41,838 bases of DNA from Chloroflexia bacterium. GTDB lineage: Bacteria > Chloroflexota > Chloroflexia > DTKN01. This document shows, one piece after another, positions 26,100-33,971 of the stretch; the first letter of the stretch is position 1; each line of letters begins with the position of its first letter. Under the pieces are notes generated by a model. The model was not told the DNA's origin, ran no database searches, and saw nothing but the letters and a program-made list of their open reading frames with translations. Location: the NCBI GenBank assembly GCA_016928715.1, contig JAFGKG010000013.1, positions 1-41,838 of the forward strand, written 5' to 3'. The position numbers and the translations under genes are program-made.

Positions 26100-26154
26100 G
26101 ACCCTGCCCGCTGTAGGGCACTTGTGGAAAGCGTATCATCGCTACAAAGCGGCC

Positions 26155-26199
26155 AGGACACCGGAGTTCGGCCGAGATGGGCCCGGTGTCCTTGTTTTG
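26155..26199 (+). terminator. terminator-like hairpin in the glgA leader
   Basis: A perfect 10-bp stem, AGGACACCGG (26155-26164) with CCGGTGTCCT (26183-26192), has an 18-nt loop that contains self-complementary TCGGCCGA, followed by TGTTTTGT. It lies downstream of the glgA promoter and 30 nt before the start codon, so it could act as an attenuator. Alternatively it ends read-through from murB. Confidence 0.55.
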
Positions 26200-26228
26200 T
26201 GCGTTTGCACGCACCAAGGAGAACGTTG

Positions 26229-27749
26229 GTGGAACAAAAAGAGACCCTGAAGGTCCTGTTCTTATCGGCAGAGGTCGTTCCCTTTGCCAAGACGGGCGGA
26301 TTGGCCGACGTGGCCGGTTCCCTGCCCAAGGCGCTGAAAAAGCTGGGCGTGGACGTGCGCGTCGGCATGCCCCGCTATGGGCCCATCGATCCGACCAAGT
26401 TTGACCTGACCACCGTCCTGGAACCCTTTGACGTGCCCATGGACGGGCAGACCCTACAGGCCGGCCTGAGCCAGGCCACCATTGGCCAGGAGGTCCCCGT
26501 CTATATGGTCGAGAACGACCACTATTACAACCGCGAGGGCATCTATATGTACCCGGATGATGCCGAACGCTTTATCTTTTTCTGCCGCGCCCTGTTGGAA
26601 GGGATGAAACGCCTGGGCTGGTCTCCGGACGTCGTTCACTGCAACGACTGGCACACGGCCATCGTGCCCAATTGGCTGAAAACCGTCTACCAGGAGGACC
26701 CTTTTTACAAGGGCACCGCCACCATCTATACCATTCACAACCTGGCCTATCAGGGCATTTTTGGCTATCGGGTGCTCGAGGTGGCCGGCATCGACGAGTT
26801 TGGCTTTATCGTCCATCCCGATATCCCCGACCTGGACAACGTCGTCGACATGATGGGGCGGGGCATCTATTTCGCCGACCTGATCAATACCGTCAGCGAG
26901 ACCTACGCCCAGGAAATCCTCACCCCCGAGTACGGCGAAAACCTGGACCCGCTGCTGCGTGACCGCCGCGACCGCATCTTTGGGGTGCTCAACGGCATCG
27001 ATCCGGAGGTGCACAACCCCGCCACCGACCCCTACATCGCCGCCCACTATGACCTGCACGATCTCGTCGGCAAGACCGCCTGCAAGCGGGCCCTGCAGGC
27101 CGAGGCCGGCCTGCCGCAGGACCCCTACATCCCCCTGATCGGGGCGATCTCGCGCCTGACCGATCAAAAGGGCTTTGACCTGATCGCCCAGGTGATCGAT
27201 CCCCTGGTGCAGAACGCCCACTTTCAGTTCGTGCTGCTGGGCACCGGAGACCAACGCTATCACGAGCTTTTCCAACAGATTCAGCAGCGCTACCCCGAGC
27301 GTGTCTCGGCCTTTCTCACCTTCAACGCGCCCCTGGCCCAAAAGATCTATGCCGGCAGCGACATGTTTTTGATGCCCTCGCGCTTTGAGCCCTGCGGCCT
27401 GGGCCAGCTCATCGCCATGCGCTATGGGTCCATTCCCATCGTGCGCTCCACCGGCGGTCTGGCCGACACGGTGCAGGACTTGGAACCCGAGACCGGTTTC
27501 GGCAATGGCTTTTCCTTCCAGCACTATAGCGCTATGGCCCTCTATGGCAGCATCATCCGCGCCCTGGAGAACTACAAGTACGAGGACACCTGGCGCCGCC
27601 TCATGGCCAAGGTTATGTCGGCCGACTATTCCTGGTCCGCCTCCGCCCGCAAGTACGTCGATCTGTACAGGCGGGCCCTGGCCGCGCGTACCCCGCGCCC
27701 GCCGCGCGAGTCCTACCAGGTCGGCGGCCCGCCGGCCGAGGAGTCCTAG
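26229..27749 (+). CDS. glgA: glycogen (starch) synthase, GT5 family
   Basis: A 506-residue GT5 glycogen synthase that transfers glucose from ADP-glucose (or UDP-glucose) to the growing alpha-1,4-glucan. The N-terminal KTGGLADVAGSLPKAL motif (Lys21) binds the nucleotide sugar. HCNDWHTAIVPNWLK, YTIHNLAYQG and the C-terminal SRFEPCGLGQLIAMRYG and STGGLADTV motifs complete the family pattern. The start is taken as GTG (26229) with AAGGAG (26216-26221) 7 nt upstream; TTG at 26226 and an unlikely upstream ATG (26124) are also in frame. It is followed 4 nt later by the GalT-like gene, so both probably act in glycogen or ADP-glucose metabolism. Confidence 0.95.
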   Translation: MEQKETLKVLFLSAEVVPFAKTGGLADVAGSLPKALKKLGVDVRVGMPRYGPIDPTKFDLTTVLEPFDVPMDGQTLQAGLSQATIGQEVPVYMVENDHYYNREGIYMYPDDAERFIFFCRALLEGMKRLGWSPDVVHCNDWHTAIVPNWLKTVYQEDPFYKGTATIYTIHNLAYQGIFGYRVLEVAGIDEFGFIVHPDIPDLDNVVDMMGRGIYFADLINTVSETYAQEILTPEYGENLDPLLRDRRDRIFGVLNGIDPEVHNPATDPYIAAHYDLHDLVGKTACKRALQAEAGLPQDPYIPLIGAISRLTDQKGFDLIAQVIDPLVQNAHFQFVLLGTGDQRYHELFQQIQQRYPERVSAFLTFNAPLAQKIYAGSDMFLMPSRFEPCGLGQLIAMRYGSIPIVRSTGGLADTVQDLEPETGFGNGFSFQHYSAMALYGSIIRALENYKYEDTWRRLMAKVMSADYSWSASARKYVDLYRRALAARTPRPPRESYQVGGPPAEES

Positions 27750-27753
27750 CCCG

Positions 27754-28827
27754 ATGGATCCAAAGAGCATCGTCGACCTGCCCCGGCTTGTGGCCGGGCT
27801 GCCAGCACCGGAGCGGGAGCTCTTTGAGCGAATTTTCCACCTGAGCACGACCGTGGGCCAGCTCCGCCCCCCGGAGAGCATGTTCGGCTGGATCGAGGGC
27901 TATTTTGGCTCGGTGGAGGCGGTGCGCCGGCAGCGCATCGTCAAGCTGACCAACCGGGTCACCCTGGAGGGCACCCTCTACAACGAGCTGCGCGCCAGCC
28001 GGCCCCAGGGGCCGCCCAAGGAAGATGACCTGGAGCAGCTCATCGCCGAGGGCGAGGGCGGGCCCTTCTGCCGGCCGCTGCAGGGCACGCCCGAGGACGT
28101 GTTCGGCCGCGTCCAGGGCCAACACTGCGTCACCGCCAGCAACATCGCCAAGTACGACGGCTTTCACGGGCTGGTCATTTTTGAGCAGCACCACCCGCTG
28201 CGCTTTGACCGCGCCGCCATCGCCGATTATCTGGAGGCGGGCCGGCGCTGGGCCGAGGCCGCCCACCAGGCCGATCCGCAGGCGGTCTATTATCTCTTTA
28301 TGTGGAACTGCCTCTGGAAAAGCGGCGCCTCTATCCTGCACGGACACGCCCAAACCGCCCTCGGCCGGGAGATGCACTATGCCCGGGTGGAGGCCCTGCG
28401 CCAGGCCGCCCAGCGCTATCGGGCCGCTTACGGCAGCGACTATTTCGCCGACTTGCTGCGCGTGCAGCGGGCCCTGGGCCTGAGCCGCTCCTATGGCCCG
28501 GTGGAGGCTCTGGCCTACCTGACGCCGATCAAGGAGCGGGAGGTCCTGCTGCTGGGGCCGGCCGTGGACGACGATTTCGTGGACGCCCTCTACGCGGTGC
28601 TGCAGGCCTACGTGCAGCGGCTGGGCGTGCGCTGCTTTAACCTGGTCCTCTACCTGCCGCCGCTGGCCCCGGTGCCGGAGGATTGGAGCGGCTTTCCCGG
28701 CGTGCTGGCCCGCCTGGTGGATCGGGGCGACCCCAATAACCGCACCGCCGATGTGGGGGCCATGGAGCTGTACGCCTCCAGCGTTGTCTCGGGCGACCCC
28801 TTCCGGCTGGTGGAGGCCTGGGAATAG
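27754..28827 (+). CDS. GalT-like HIT-superfamily hexose-phosphate nucleotidyltransferase/phosphorylase
   Basis: A 357-residue protein of the galactose-1-phosphate uridylyltransferase branch of the HIT superfamily. The nucleophile motif is clear: SILHGHAQTALG, with His196-Gly-His198-Ala-Gln200 (HxHxQ). Other GalT-like segments are VTASNIAKYDGFHGLVIFE (about 128-146) and FNLVLYLPP near 295. It is 4 nt downstream of glgA with a poor ribosome-binding site, so it is translated with it. Because of that pairing it may be an ADP-glucose phosphorylase, like the plant enzyme of this family, rather than a Leloir-pathway GalT. No galK or galE is near. Substrate assignment is inference. Confidence 0.82.
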   Translation: MDPKSIVDLPRLVAGLPAPERELFERIFHLSTTVGQLRPPESMFGWIEGYFGSVEAVRRQRIVKLTNRVTLEGTLYNELRASRPQGPPKEDDLEQLIAEGEGGPFCRPLQGTPEDVFGRVQGQHCVTASNIAKYDGFHGLVIFEQHHPLRFDRAAIADYLEAGRRWAEAAHQADPQAVYYLFMWNCLWKSGASILHGHAQTALGREMHYARVEALRQAAQRYRAAYGSDYFADLLRVQRALGLSRSYGPVEALAYLTPIKEREVLLLGPAVDDDFVDALYAVLQAYVQRLGVRCFNLVLYLPPLAPVPEDWSGFPGVLARLVDRGDPNNRTADVGAMELYASSVVSGDPFRLVEAWE

Positions 28828-28839
28828 GGTCTATTTCCT

Positions 28840-28868
28840 TTGACAGCCGCCAACGATTGTGATATGAT
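28840..28868 (+). promoter_or_regulatory. sigma70 promoter of the pheST operon
   Basis: A perfect TTGACA (28840-28845), a 17-bp spacer and TATGAT (28863-28868), starting 13 nt after the GalT-like stop codon. It gives a leader of about 185 nt before pheS. Confidence 0.8.
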
Positions 28869-28875
28869 AGCGCCT

Positions 28876-29061
28876 GGCAAAGTGCGCTACAGGGATCACG
28901 ATGAGATGTTTGACTTTCTCCAGGCCAACCCACTATATCTGCTGCTTTGCCCCCCAGACGTTCACCTTTCCGGGGGGGTCGGAGGGTGGCTGCTGCCCGC
29001 CGATCCCCAAACAGACTGCTTGGAATGCCCGTCTGTTGAACGAAAGGAAAGGTAAACCACG
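28876..29061 (+). promoter_or_regulatory. structured pheS leader with competing hairpins and a possible leader peptide
   Basis: GGGGGTCGG (28974-28982) can pair with CCGATCCCC (29000-29008), or its G-run can pair upstream with CCCCCC (28950-28955). AACAGAC (29010-29016) pairs with GTCTGTT (29031-29037), whose region can also pair with CAGACG (28955-28960). A short frame from ATG 28906 to the stop at 29055 begins Met-Phe-Asp-Phe; another from 28901 has several Phe codons and runs into pheS. No long T-run is present, so control would be translational or Rho-linked if real. The only T-box-like string (GGGTGGC) does not fit tRNA-Phe. Confidence 0.45.
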
Positions 29062-30165
29062 ATGGATCCCCAACTGCAAACAATAAGTGAAAAAGCCCTT
29101 GAGGAATTGGAACGCATCCAGGACCGGCCGGGGCTGGATGCCTGGCGGCAGCTCTACCTGGGGCGCAAAGGCGTCCTGGCCGAGCAACTGCGGCGCGTCG
29201 GCCAACTCGCGCCGGCCGCTCGGCCGGCCTATGGCCGGGAGGTGCACGCCCTGCAGGATCGGCTCGAGTCCGCCTGGGAGGCGCGGGAGGTCCTGCTGCG
29301 CCGGAAGGAACTGGCCGCACAGGCCCGCCAGGAGTGCGTCGACATCACCCTGCCCGGCCGGCAGCGCCGGCTGGGCGCCTATCATCCGATCACCCAGGTC
29401 CTGCGCGAGATGATCGAGACCTTTTACGCCCTGGGCTTCCAGGTCTGGGATGGGCCCGAGGTGGAGCTGGATCGCTATAACTTTGAGCTGTTGAACATGC
29501 CGGCCCATCACCCGGCCCGCGCCATGCACGATACCTTTTACCTCGATACCCCCGAGCTGCGGGCGGGGCCCTCCGGCGCCCCAGCCCCGGGGGCGCTGCT
29601 GCTGCGCACCCATACCTCCCCCAACCAGATCCGCATCATGCCCCAGGTGGGCCTGCCCCTGCGCGTGGTCGTCCCCGGCAGGGTCTATCGCTACGAGCAG
29701 GTCGACCCCTCGCACAACTGGATGTTCTACCAGGTCGAGGGTTTCGTGGTCGATCGGGGCATTACCCTGGCCGACCTAAAGGGAACGATCACCGCCGTAC
29801 TGCGCCGCGTCTTTGGCCGGCAGGTGCGGCTGCGCTTCCGCTGCGACTATTTCCCCTACGTGGAGCCGGGCGTGGACACGGCCGTGGGCTGCGTGCTCTG
29901 CCAGGGCGCGGGCTGCCGGCTGTGCGGGGGAACCGGCTGGTTGGAGGTCATGCCGGCCGGCATGATCCACCCGCAGGTGCTGCGCAACTGCGGCATCGAC
30001 CCGGATCGCTACAGCGGCTTTGCCTTCGGGGCCGGCCCCGATCGCATCGCCGCCATCCGCTGGCAGATCGAGGATATCCGCCATCTATACCAGAATGACC
30101 TGCGTTTTTTACAACAGTTCCGCGCGGCCCTGCAGCGGCCCCGGGCAAAAGAAGGAGCGGCATGA
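29062..30165 (+). CDS. pheS: phenylalanine--tRNA ligase alpha subunit
   Basis: Class II synthetase catalytic subunit, 367 residues; with PheT it forms the alpha2beta2 enzyme that charges tRNA-Phe. An N-terminal helical coiled-coil arm (about 1-90) precedes the catalytic domain, with HPITQVLREMIETFYALGF (motif 1 area), LLRTHTSPNQIR, RVYRYEQVDPSHNWMFYQ (motif 2) and FAFGAGPDRIAAIRW (motif 3). A CVLCQGAGCRLC insert (about 276-287) offers two CxxC pairs, a zinc-like knuckle known in some bacterial PheS proteins. AAAGG (29048-29052) lies 9 nt upstream of the ATG. The stop overlaps the pheT start. Confidence 0.97.
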   Translation: MDPQLQTISEKALEELERIQDRPGLDAWRQLYLGRKGVLAEQLRRVGQLAPAARPAYGREVHALQDRLESAWEAREVLLRRKELAAQARQECVDITLPGRQRRLGAYHPITQVLREMIETFYALGFQVWDGPEVELDRYNFELLNMPAHHPARAMHDTFYLDTPELRAGPSGAPAPGALLLRTHTSPNQIRIMPQVGLPLRVVVPGRVYRYEQVDPSHNWMFYQVEGFVVDRGITLADLKGTITAVLRRVFGRQVRLRFRCDYFPYVEPGVDTAVGCVLCQGAGCRLCGGTGWLEVMPAGMIHPQVLRNCGIDPDRYSGFAFGAGPDRIAAIRWQIEDIRHLYQNDLRFLQQFRAALQRPRAKEGAA

Positions 30166-32627
30166 TGCAAGTCCCCCTAAAGTGGTTACAGGAATACGTG
30201 CAGGTGGACGTCCCGTTGGAGGAACTGGCCCACCGGATCACCCTGGCCGGCCTGGAGGTGGCCGACGTCAGCTACATCGGCCAGGATTGGGACCCGGAAC
30301 TGGTCGTCGTGGGCAATGTGCTGGCCGTGCGGCCGCATCCCAACGCCGACCGGCTGACCCTGGTGGACGTCGAGTACGGCGGGGAGACGCCCACTACCGT
30401 CGTCTGCGGCGCCGATAACCTCCGCGTGGGCGACAGCGGCGCCAGGGTCGCCCTGGCCCGAGTGGGCGCCCGGCTCTGGGACCCCTACGCCGAACAGCCC
30501 AAGCAGTTTACCCTCAAGACGACCAAGATTCGCGGCCAGCGCTCCGAGGGCATGGCCTGCTCGGAAAAGGAACTGGGCATTTCCGACCGGCACAGCGGCA
30601 TCATCCTGCTGCCGGCCGACGCCCCGGTGGGCATGCCCCTGGTCGATTACCTGGGCGACGTGGTCCTGGAACTGGACCTGACGCCCAACCTGGGCCGCTG
30701 CTTGTCCATGATCGGGGTGGCCCGGGAGGTCGCCGCCCTGCTGGGAACGGCATTACATGTACCCGACCCGCAGCCGTTGCAGCAGGGAGCGCCCATCGAG
30801 GGCCAGATCCACATCGAGATCCTGGACCCCGACATGTGCCCGCGCTACTCGGCGGCGCTGGTGCGCGACGTGCAGTGGGGGCCCTCGCCCACGTGGATGC
30901 AGCAGCGCCTGCTGCGGGCCGGCATGCGGCCGATCAACGTGGTCGTGGACGTGACCAACTATGTCATGCTCGAATTCGGCCAGCCGCTGCACGCCTTTGA
31001 CTATGAGGAACTGCGCCCCCAGCCGGGCACGGACGGCCCGCCGGCCATCATTGTGCGGGCCGCCCAGGAGGGCGAACGCATGACTACCCTGGACAAAGAG
31101 GAACGCCTGCTGGACCCCGACCGCCTGCTGATCTGCGATGGGCAGGGGCCGGTGGCCCTGGCCGGCGTCATGGGCGGGCTGGAGAGCGAGGTCACCCCCA
31201 AGACCCGCCACGTCCTGCTCGAATCGGCCCACTTTGATCCGATCAGCATCCGCCGCACCTCCCAACTCTACCACCTGCCCAGCGAGGCCTCCCGGCGCTT
31301 TGAGCGCGGGGTGGACCCCGAGGGCACCACCTGGGCCCTGCGGCGGGCCTGCGCCCTGCTGGAAGAGCTGGCCGGCGCGACCACGGCCCAGGGCGTGGTG
31401 GACGTCTACCCCCGGCCCTGGCAGCCCTCCCACATCGAACTGCCGGCCCGGGAGGTCCAACGCCTGCTGGGCATCGATCTGACGGCACAAGAGATCGCCG
31501 CCCAACTGCGGCCGCTGGGCTTTCCCTGCACCGTAGAGCAGGACCTGGTCCAGGTCGAGGTCCCCTCCTTCCGCCTGGATGTCTCTATCCCGGCCGACCT
31601 GCTCGAAGAGGTCGCCCGCATGTACGGCTATGACAACATCCCCACCACCCTGATGAGCGACGTGCTGCCGCCCCAGCGGGACAACCCAGTGCTGCAGGTG
31701 GAGGAGCGCGTGCGCGACATCCTGGTAGGGGGCGGACTGGACGAGGTCATTACCTACTCCCTGACCAACCTGGAGAGCATCGCCCGCCTGCTTCCGGCTA
31801 TGCCCCCAGTGGATGGGGAACAGTACCTGCGCCTGGCCAATCCGCTGACGGCGGAGCGCGAATATATGCGCCAGTCCCTGCAGAACCATCTCTTGGAGAC
31901 CCTGGCCCTCAACCTGCGCTACCAGGAACGGGTGGCCGTTTTCGAGATCGGCCGGGTCTATCTCCCGCGGGAGGGCCAGGAGCTGCCCGACGAGCCGCAC
32001 ATGCTGGGCATTTGCCTGGCCGGCCGGCGGGCGGAGGCGGACTGGCTCCAGGACAAAGCCGAGACGATGGACTTTTTCGACCTCAAGGGCATCGTGGAGG
32101 GCCTGCTGACGCACCTGGGCATCGAGGATGCGCGCTTTGAGCCGGCGGACTCTCCCACGCTGCATCCCGGCCGGCAGGCCTCCCTGTGGCTGGGGCAGGA
32201 GTGCCTCGGCGCGTTCGGTGAGGTACACCCCGTCGTGCGCGAGCAGTTCGAGCTGCCCGATCTGCGGGTGGGCCTGGCCGAATTCCGCCTGGCCCCCTTG
32301 GTCGAAGCGGTGGGCGCCCGCATGTATGAGCCCATCTCGCGCTTTCCGGCCGTGATCCAGGATCTCGCCGTCGTCGTGGACGAGCAGGTGCCGGCCGCGC
32401 GGGTGGCCGAGGTCATTCGCGGGGCCGCCGGGGACCTGCTGCGGGAACTGTCCCTGTTCGACGTCTACCAGGGCAGCCCGCTGCCCGAGGGCACGGTCAG
32501 CCTGGCCTACCGCCTGCATTTCCAGGCCATGGACCGCGTGCTGCAGGAAAAAGAGGTCAACCGCCTGCGCGATAAAAAGATCGTCCCGGCCCTGGAGCAG
32601 GCCCTGGGGGCGAGCATCCGGAGCTGA
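30162..32627 (+). CDS. pheT: phenylalanine--tRNA ligase beta subunit
   Basis: The 821-residue beta subunit with normal domain order: N-terminal MQVPLKWLQEYV; a tRNA-binding OB domain (about 40-150); B3/B4 editing domain (about 210-390); B5 domain (about 405-475); a catalytic-like core (about 485-695); and a C-terminal ferredoxin-fold anticodon-binding domain (about 725-821; SRFPAVIQDLAVVVDE). Two adjacent ATGs are possible: 30162 overlaps the pheS stop in an ATGA arrangement, and 30165 sits 7 nt from AAGGAG (30152-30157) and may be the true start. Translational coupling with pheS is expected. Confidence 0.97.
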   Translation: MMQVPLKWLQEYVQVDVPLEELAHRITLAGLEVADVSYIGQDWDPELVVVGNVLAVRPHPNADRLTLVDVEYGGETPTTVVCGADNLRVGDSGARVALARVGARLWDPYAEQPKQFTLKTTKIRGQRSEGMACSEKELGISDRHSGIILLPADAPVGMPLVDYLGDVVLELDLTPNLGRCLSMIGVAREVAALLGTALHVPDPQPLQQGAPIEGQIHIEILDPDMCPRYSAALVRDVQWGPSPTWMQQRLLRAGMRPINVVVDVTNYVMLEFGQPLHAFDYEELRPQPGTDGPPAIIVRAAQEGERMTTLDKEERLLDPDRLLICDGQGPVALAGVMGGLESEVTPKTRHVLLESAHFDPISIRRTSQLYHLPSEASRRFERGVDPEGTTWALRRACALLEELAGATTAQGVVDVYPRPWQPSHIELPAREVQRLLGIDLTAQEIAAQLRPLGFPCTVEQDLVQVEVPSFRLDVSIPADLLEEVARMYGYDNIPTTLMSDVLPPQRDNPVLQVEERVRDILVGGGLDEVITYSLTNLESIARLLPAMPPVDGEQYLRLANPLTAEREYMRQSLQNHLLETLALNLRYQERVAVFEIGRVYLPREGQELPDEPHMLGICLAGRRAEADWLQDKAETMDFFDLKGIVEGLLTHLGIEDARFEPADSPTLHPGRQASLWLGQECLGAFGEVHPVVREQFELPDLRVGLAEFRLAPLVEAVGARMYEPISRFPAVIQDLAVVVDEQVPAARVAEVIRGAAGDLLRELSLFDVYQGSPLPEGTVSLAYRLHFQAMDRVLQEKEVNRLRDKKIVPALEQALGASIRS

Positions 32628-32636
32628 GGTGGGAAC

Positions 32637-33842
32637 TTGCCCTACAAGGTGTTGATGATCGCGCCAACCTCGTTCTTTGCCGACTATGGCTGCCACGTGC
32701 GCATCCTGGAGGAGACCCTGCACCTGCAGGAACTGGGGCACCGGGTGGCCATCTGTACCTATCACAACGGCGACGACCTGCCGGGACTCGAGATCTATCG
32801 CAGTTGGGGCGTGCCCTGGATCAAGCGCGCCGTCGTGGGCAGCAGCCGGCACAAGCTCTACCTGGACGCCATGTTGGGGCTGCGCACCCTGGAGGTGGCC
32901 CTGCGCTGGCGGCCCGACGTCATCCACGCCCACCTGCACGAGGGCGCGCTCATCGGCGTCATTGTCGGGCGGCTGCTGGGCCTCCCGGTGCTGTTTGACT
33001 TTCAGGGCAGCATGACCCGCGAGATGGTCGACCACAACTTTCTCGACCCGGCCGGCCTTTGGTACCGTCCCCTCTGCCGGCTGGAGCGCAAGATCAACAC
33101 CTGGCCCCAGGCCCTGGTGACCAGCTCTTATAACGCGGCCCTATTCCTGCGAGAGGAATTTGCCTTCCCCGATAAGGGGCTCTTTACCGTCCCCGACGGT
33201 GTCAGCACCGATCGCTTCCGCCCCCTGGACGAGCTGCTGGGCTGGCCGGAAAAGCGGGCGCAACTGCGCTCGCGCATGGGCATCCCAGCCGATTCCCCCG
33301 TAGTCATCTACCTGGGACTGCTGGCGCCCTACCAGGGCATCGACGTCCTGCTGGAGGCGGCGCAGGGCGTGCTGCGGGAGCGGCCGGAGACCTACTTTCT
33401 GGTGATGGGCTACCCGGGGGTGGATCGCTACGCCGCCTTGGCCCGCTCCTTGGGCATCCTGGAGCGGGTGCTGCTTCCCGGGCGCATCCGCTACACCGGC
33501 GCGCACCGCCTGCTGGCCCTGGGCGACGTGGCCGTGGCCCCCAAGATGTCGACCACCGAGGGCAGCGGCAAGATCATCAACTACATGGCCATGGGCCTGC
33601 CCGTGGTGACTTTTGACACGCCGGTGAGCCGCGAGATACTGGGAGAACTGGGCCTCTATGCCGAATACGGCAGCGCCGAATCGCTGGCGCGCTGCCTGCT
33701 GGAACAACTGCAGAGACCCGAGCAGGGCCGCCGGCTGGGCGAGCAACTGCGCCAGAAGGCGGTGGCCGAGTTCTCCTGGAGCCAGCGCATCCACGACGTG
33801 GTGGCGCTGTATAGACAGATTGGGGCCGCGGAATCCCTCTAG
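32637..33842 (+). CDS. GT4-family glycosyltransferase
   Basis: A 401-residue GT-B glycosyltransferase with an N-terminal acceptor half (MIAPTSFFADYGCHVRILEE; RPDVIHAHLHEG) and a C-terminal donor half (VVIYLGLLAPYQGIDVLLEA; LPGRIRYTGAHRLLALGDVAVAPKMS). The donor motif reads TTEGSGKIINYMAMGLPVV, with Glu308 but Tyr where many GT4 enzymes have a second Glu. It starts at TTG (32637) with GAGGTGG just upstream, 9 nt after the pheT stop, so it probably belongs to the pheST transcript. Substrate and acceptor are unknown; cell-envelope or exopolysaccharide glycosylation is likely for the family. Confidence 0.88.
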   Translation: MPYKVLMIAPTSFFADYGCHVRILEETLHLQELGHRVAICTYHNGDDLPGLEIYRSWGVPWIKRAVVGSSRHKLYLDAMLGLRTLEVALRWRPDVIHAHLHEGALIGVIVGRLLGLPVLFDFQGSMTREMVDHNFLDPAGLWYRPLCRLERKINTWPQALVTSSYNAALFLREEFAFPDKGLFTVPDGVSTDRFRPLDELLGWPEKRAQLRSRMGIPADSPVVIYLGLLAPYQGIDVLLEAAQGVLRERPETYFLVMGYPGVDRYAALARSLGILERVLLPGRIRYTGAHRLLALGDVAVAPKMSTTEGSGKIINYMAMGLPVVTFDTPVSREILGELGLYAEYGSAESLARCLLEQLQRPEQGRRLGEQLRQKAVAEFSWSQRIHDVVALYRQIGAAESL

Positions 33843-33911
33843 CCACATGGCCAGTTGCGGAACTCGCCACTCGTAGGGGAACAAGACTCGCCGGTTACCG
33901 AATGCGCTCAA

Positions 33912-33959
33912 GTGGGAACGTTCGAACGTTCGAACGTTCGAACGTTCGAACGTTCCCAC
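33912..33959. repeat. 48-nt perfect palindrome made of tandem AACGTTCG units
   Basis: The 8-bp unit AACGTTCG repeats 4.75 times (33917-33954) between GTGGG (33912-33916) and CCCAC (33955-33959), so the whole 48 nt is a perfect inverted repeat. It lies between the convergent stops of the GT4 gene and the glycine-rich protein gene. It could be a bidirectional terminator-like hairpin or a simple-sequence expansion; no T-run flanks it. Confidence 0.9.
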
Positions 33960-33971
33960 CGCTCATCCTCC

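Noticed and set aside
26454-27881. 475-residue open frame on the minus strand
   Set aside because: Antisense to glgA, which has complete GT5 motifs; this frame has none.
28981-29000. T-box signature in the pheS leader (GGGTGGC)
   Set aside because: The rest of the T-box consensus is missing, and the base after TGG does not fit the tRNA-Phe discriminator.
28906-29055. 49-residue frame before pheS as an independent gene
   Set aside because: No recognisable fold and only a weak ribosome-binding site; it is better regarded as a possible leader peptide within the structured leader.
30753-33035. 760-residue open frame on the minus strand
   Set aside because: Antisense shadow of pheT and the glycosyltransferase caused by high GC; no recognisable domain.
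33912-33959. LexA/DinR (SOS) boxes in the AACGTTCG array
   Set aside because: The GAAC and GTTC half-sites are spaced 0 or 8 nt apart, not the 4 nt of the Gram-positive LexA box.
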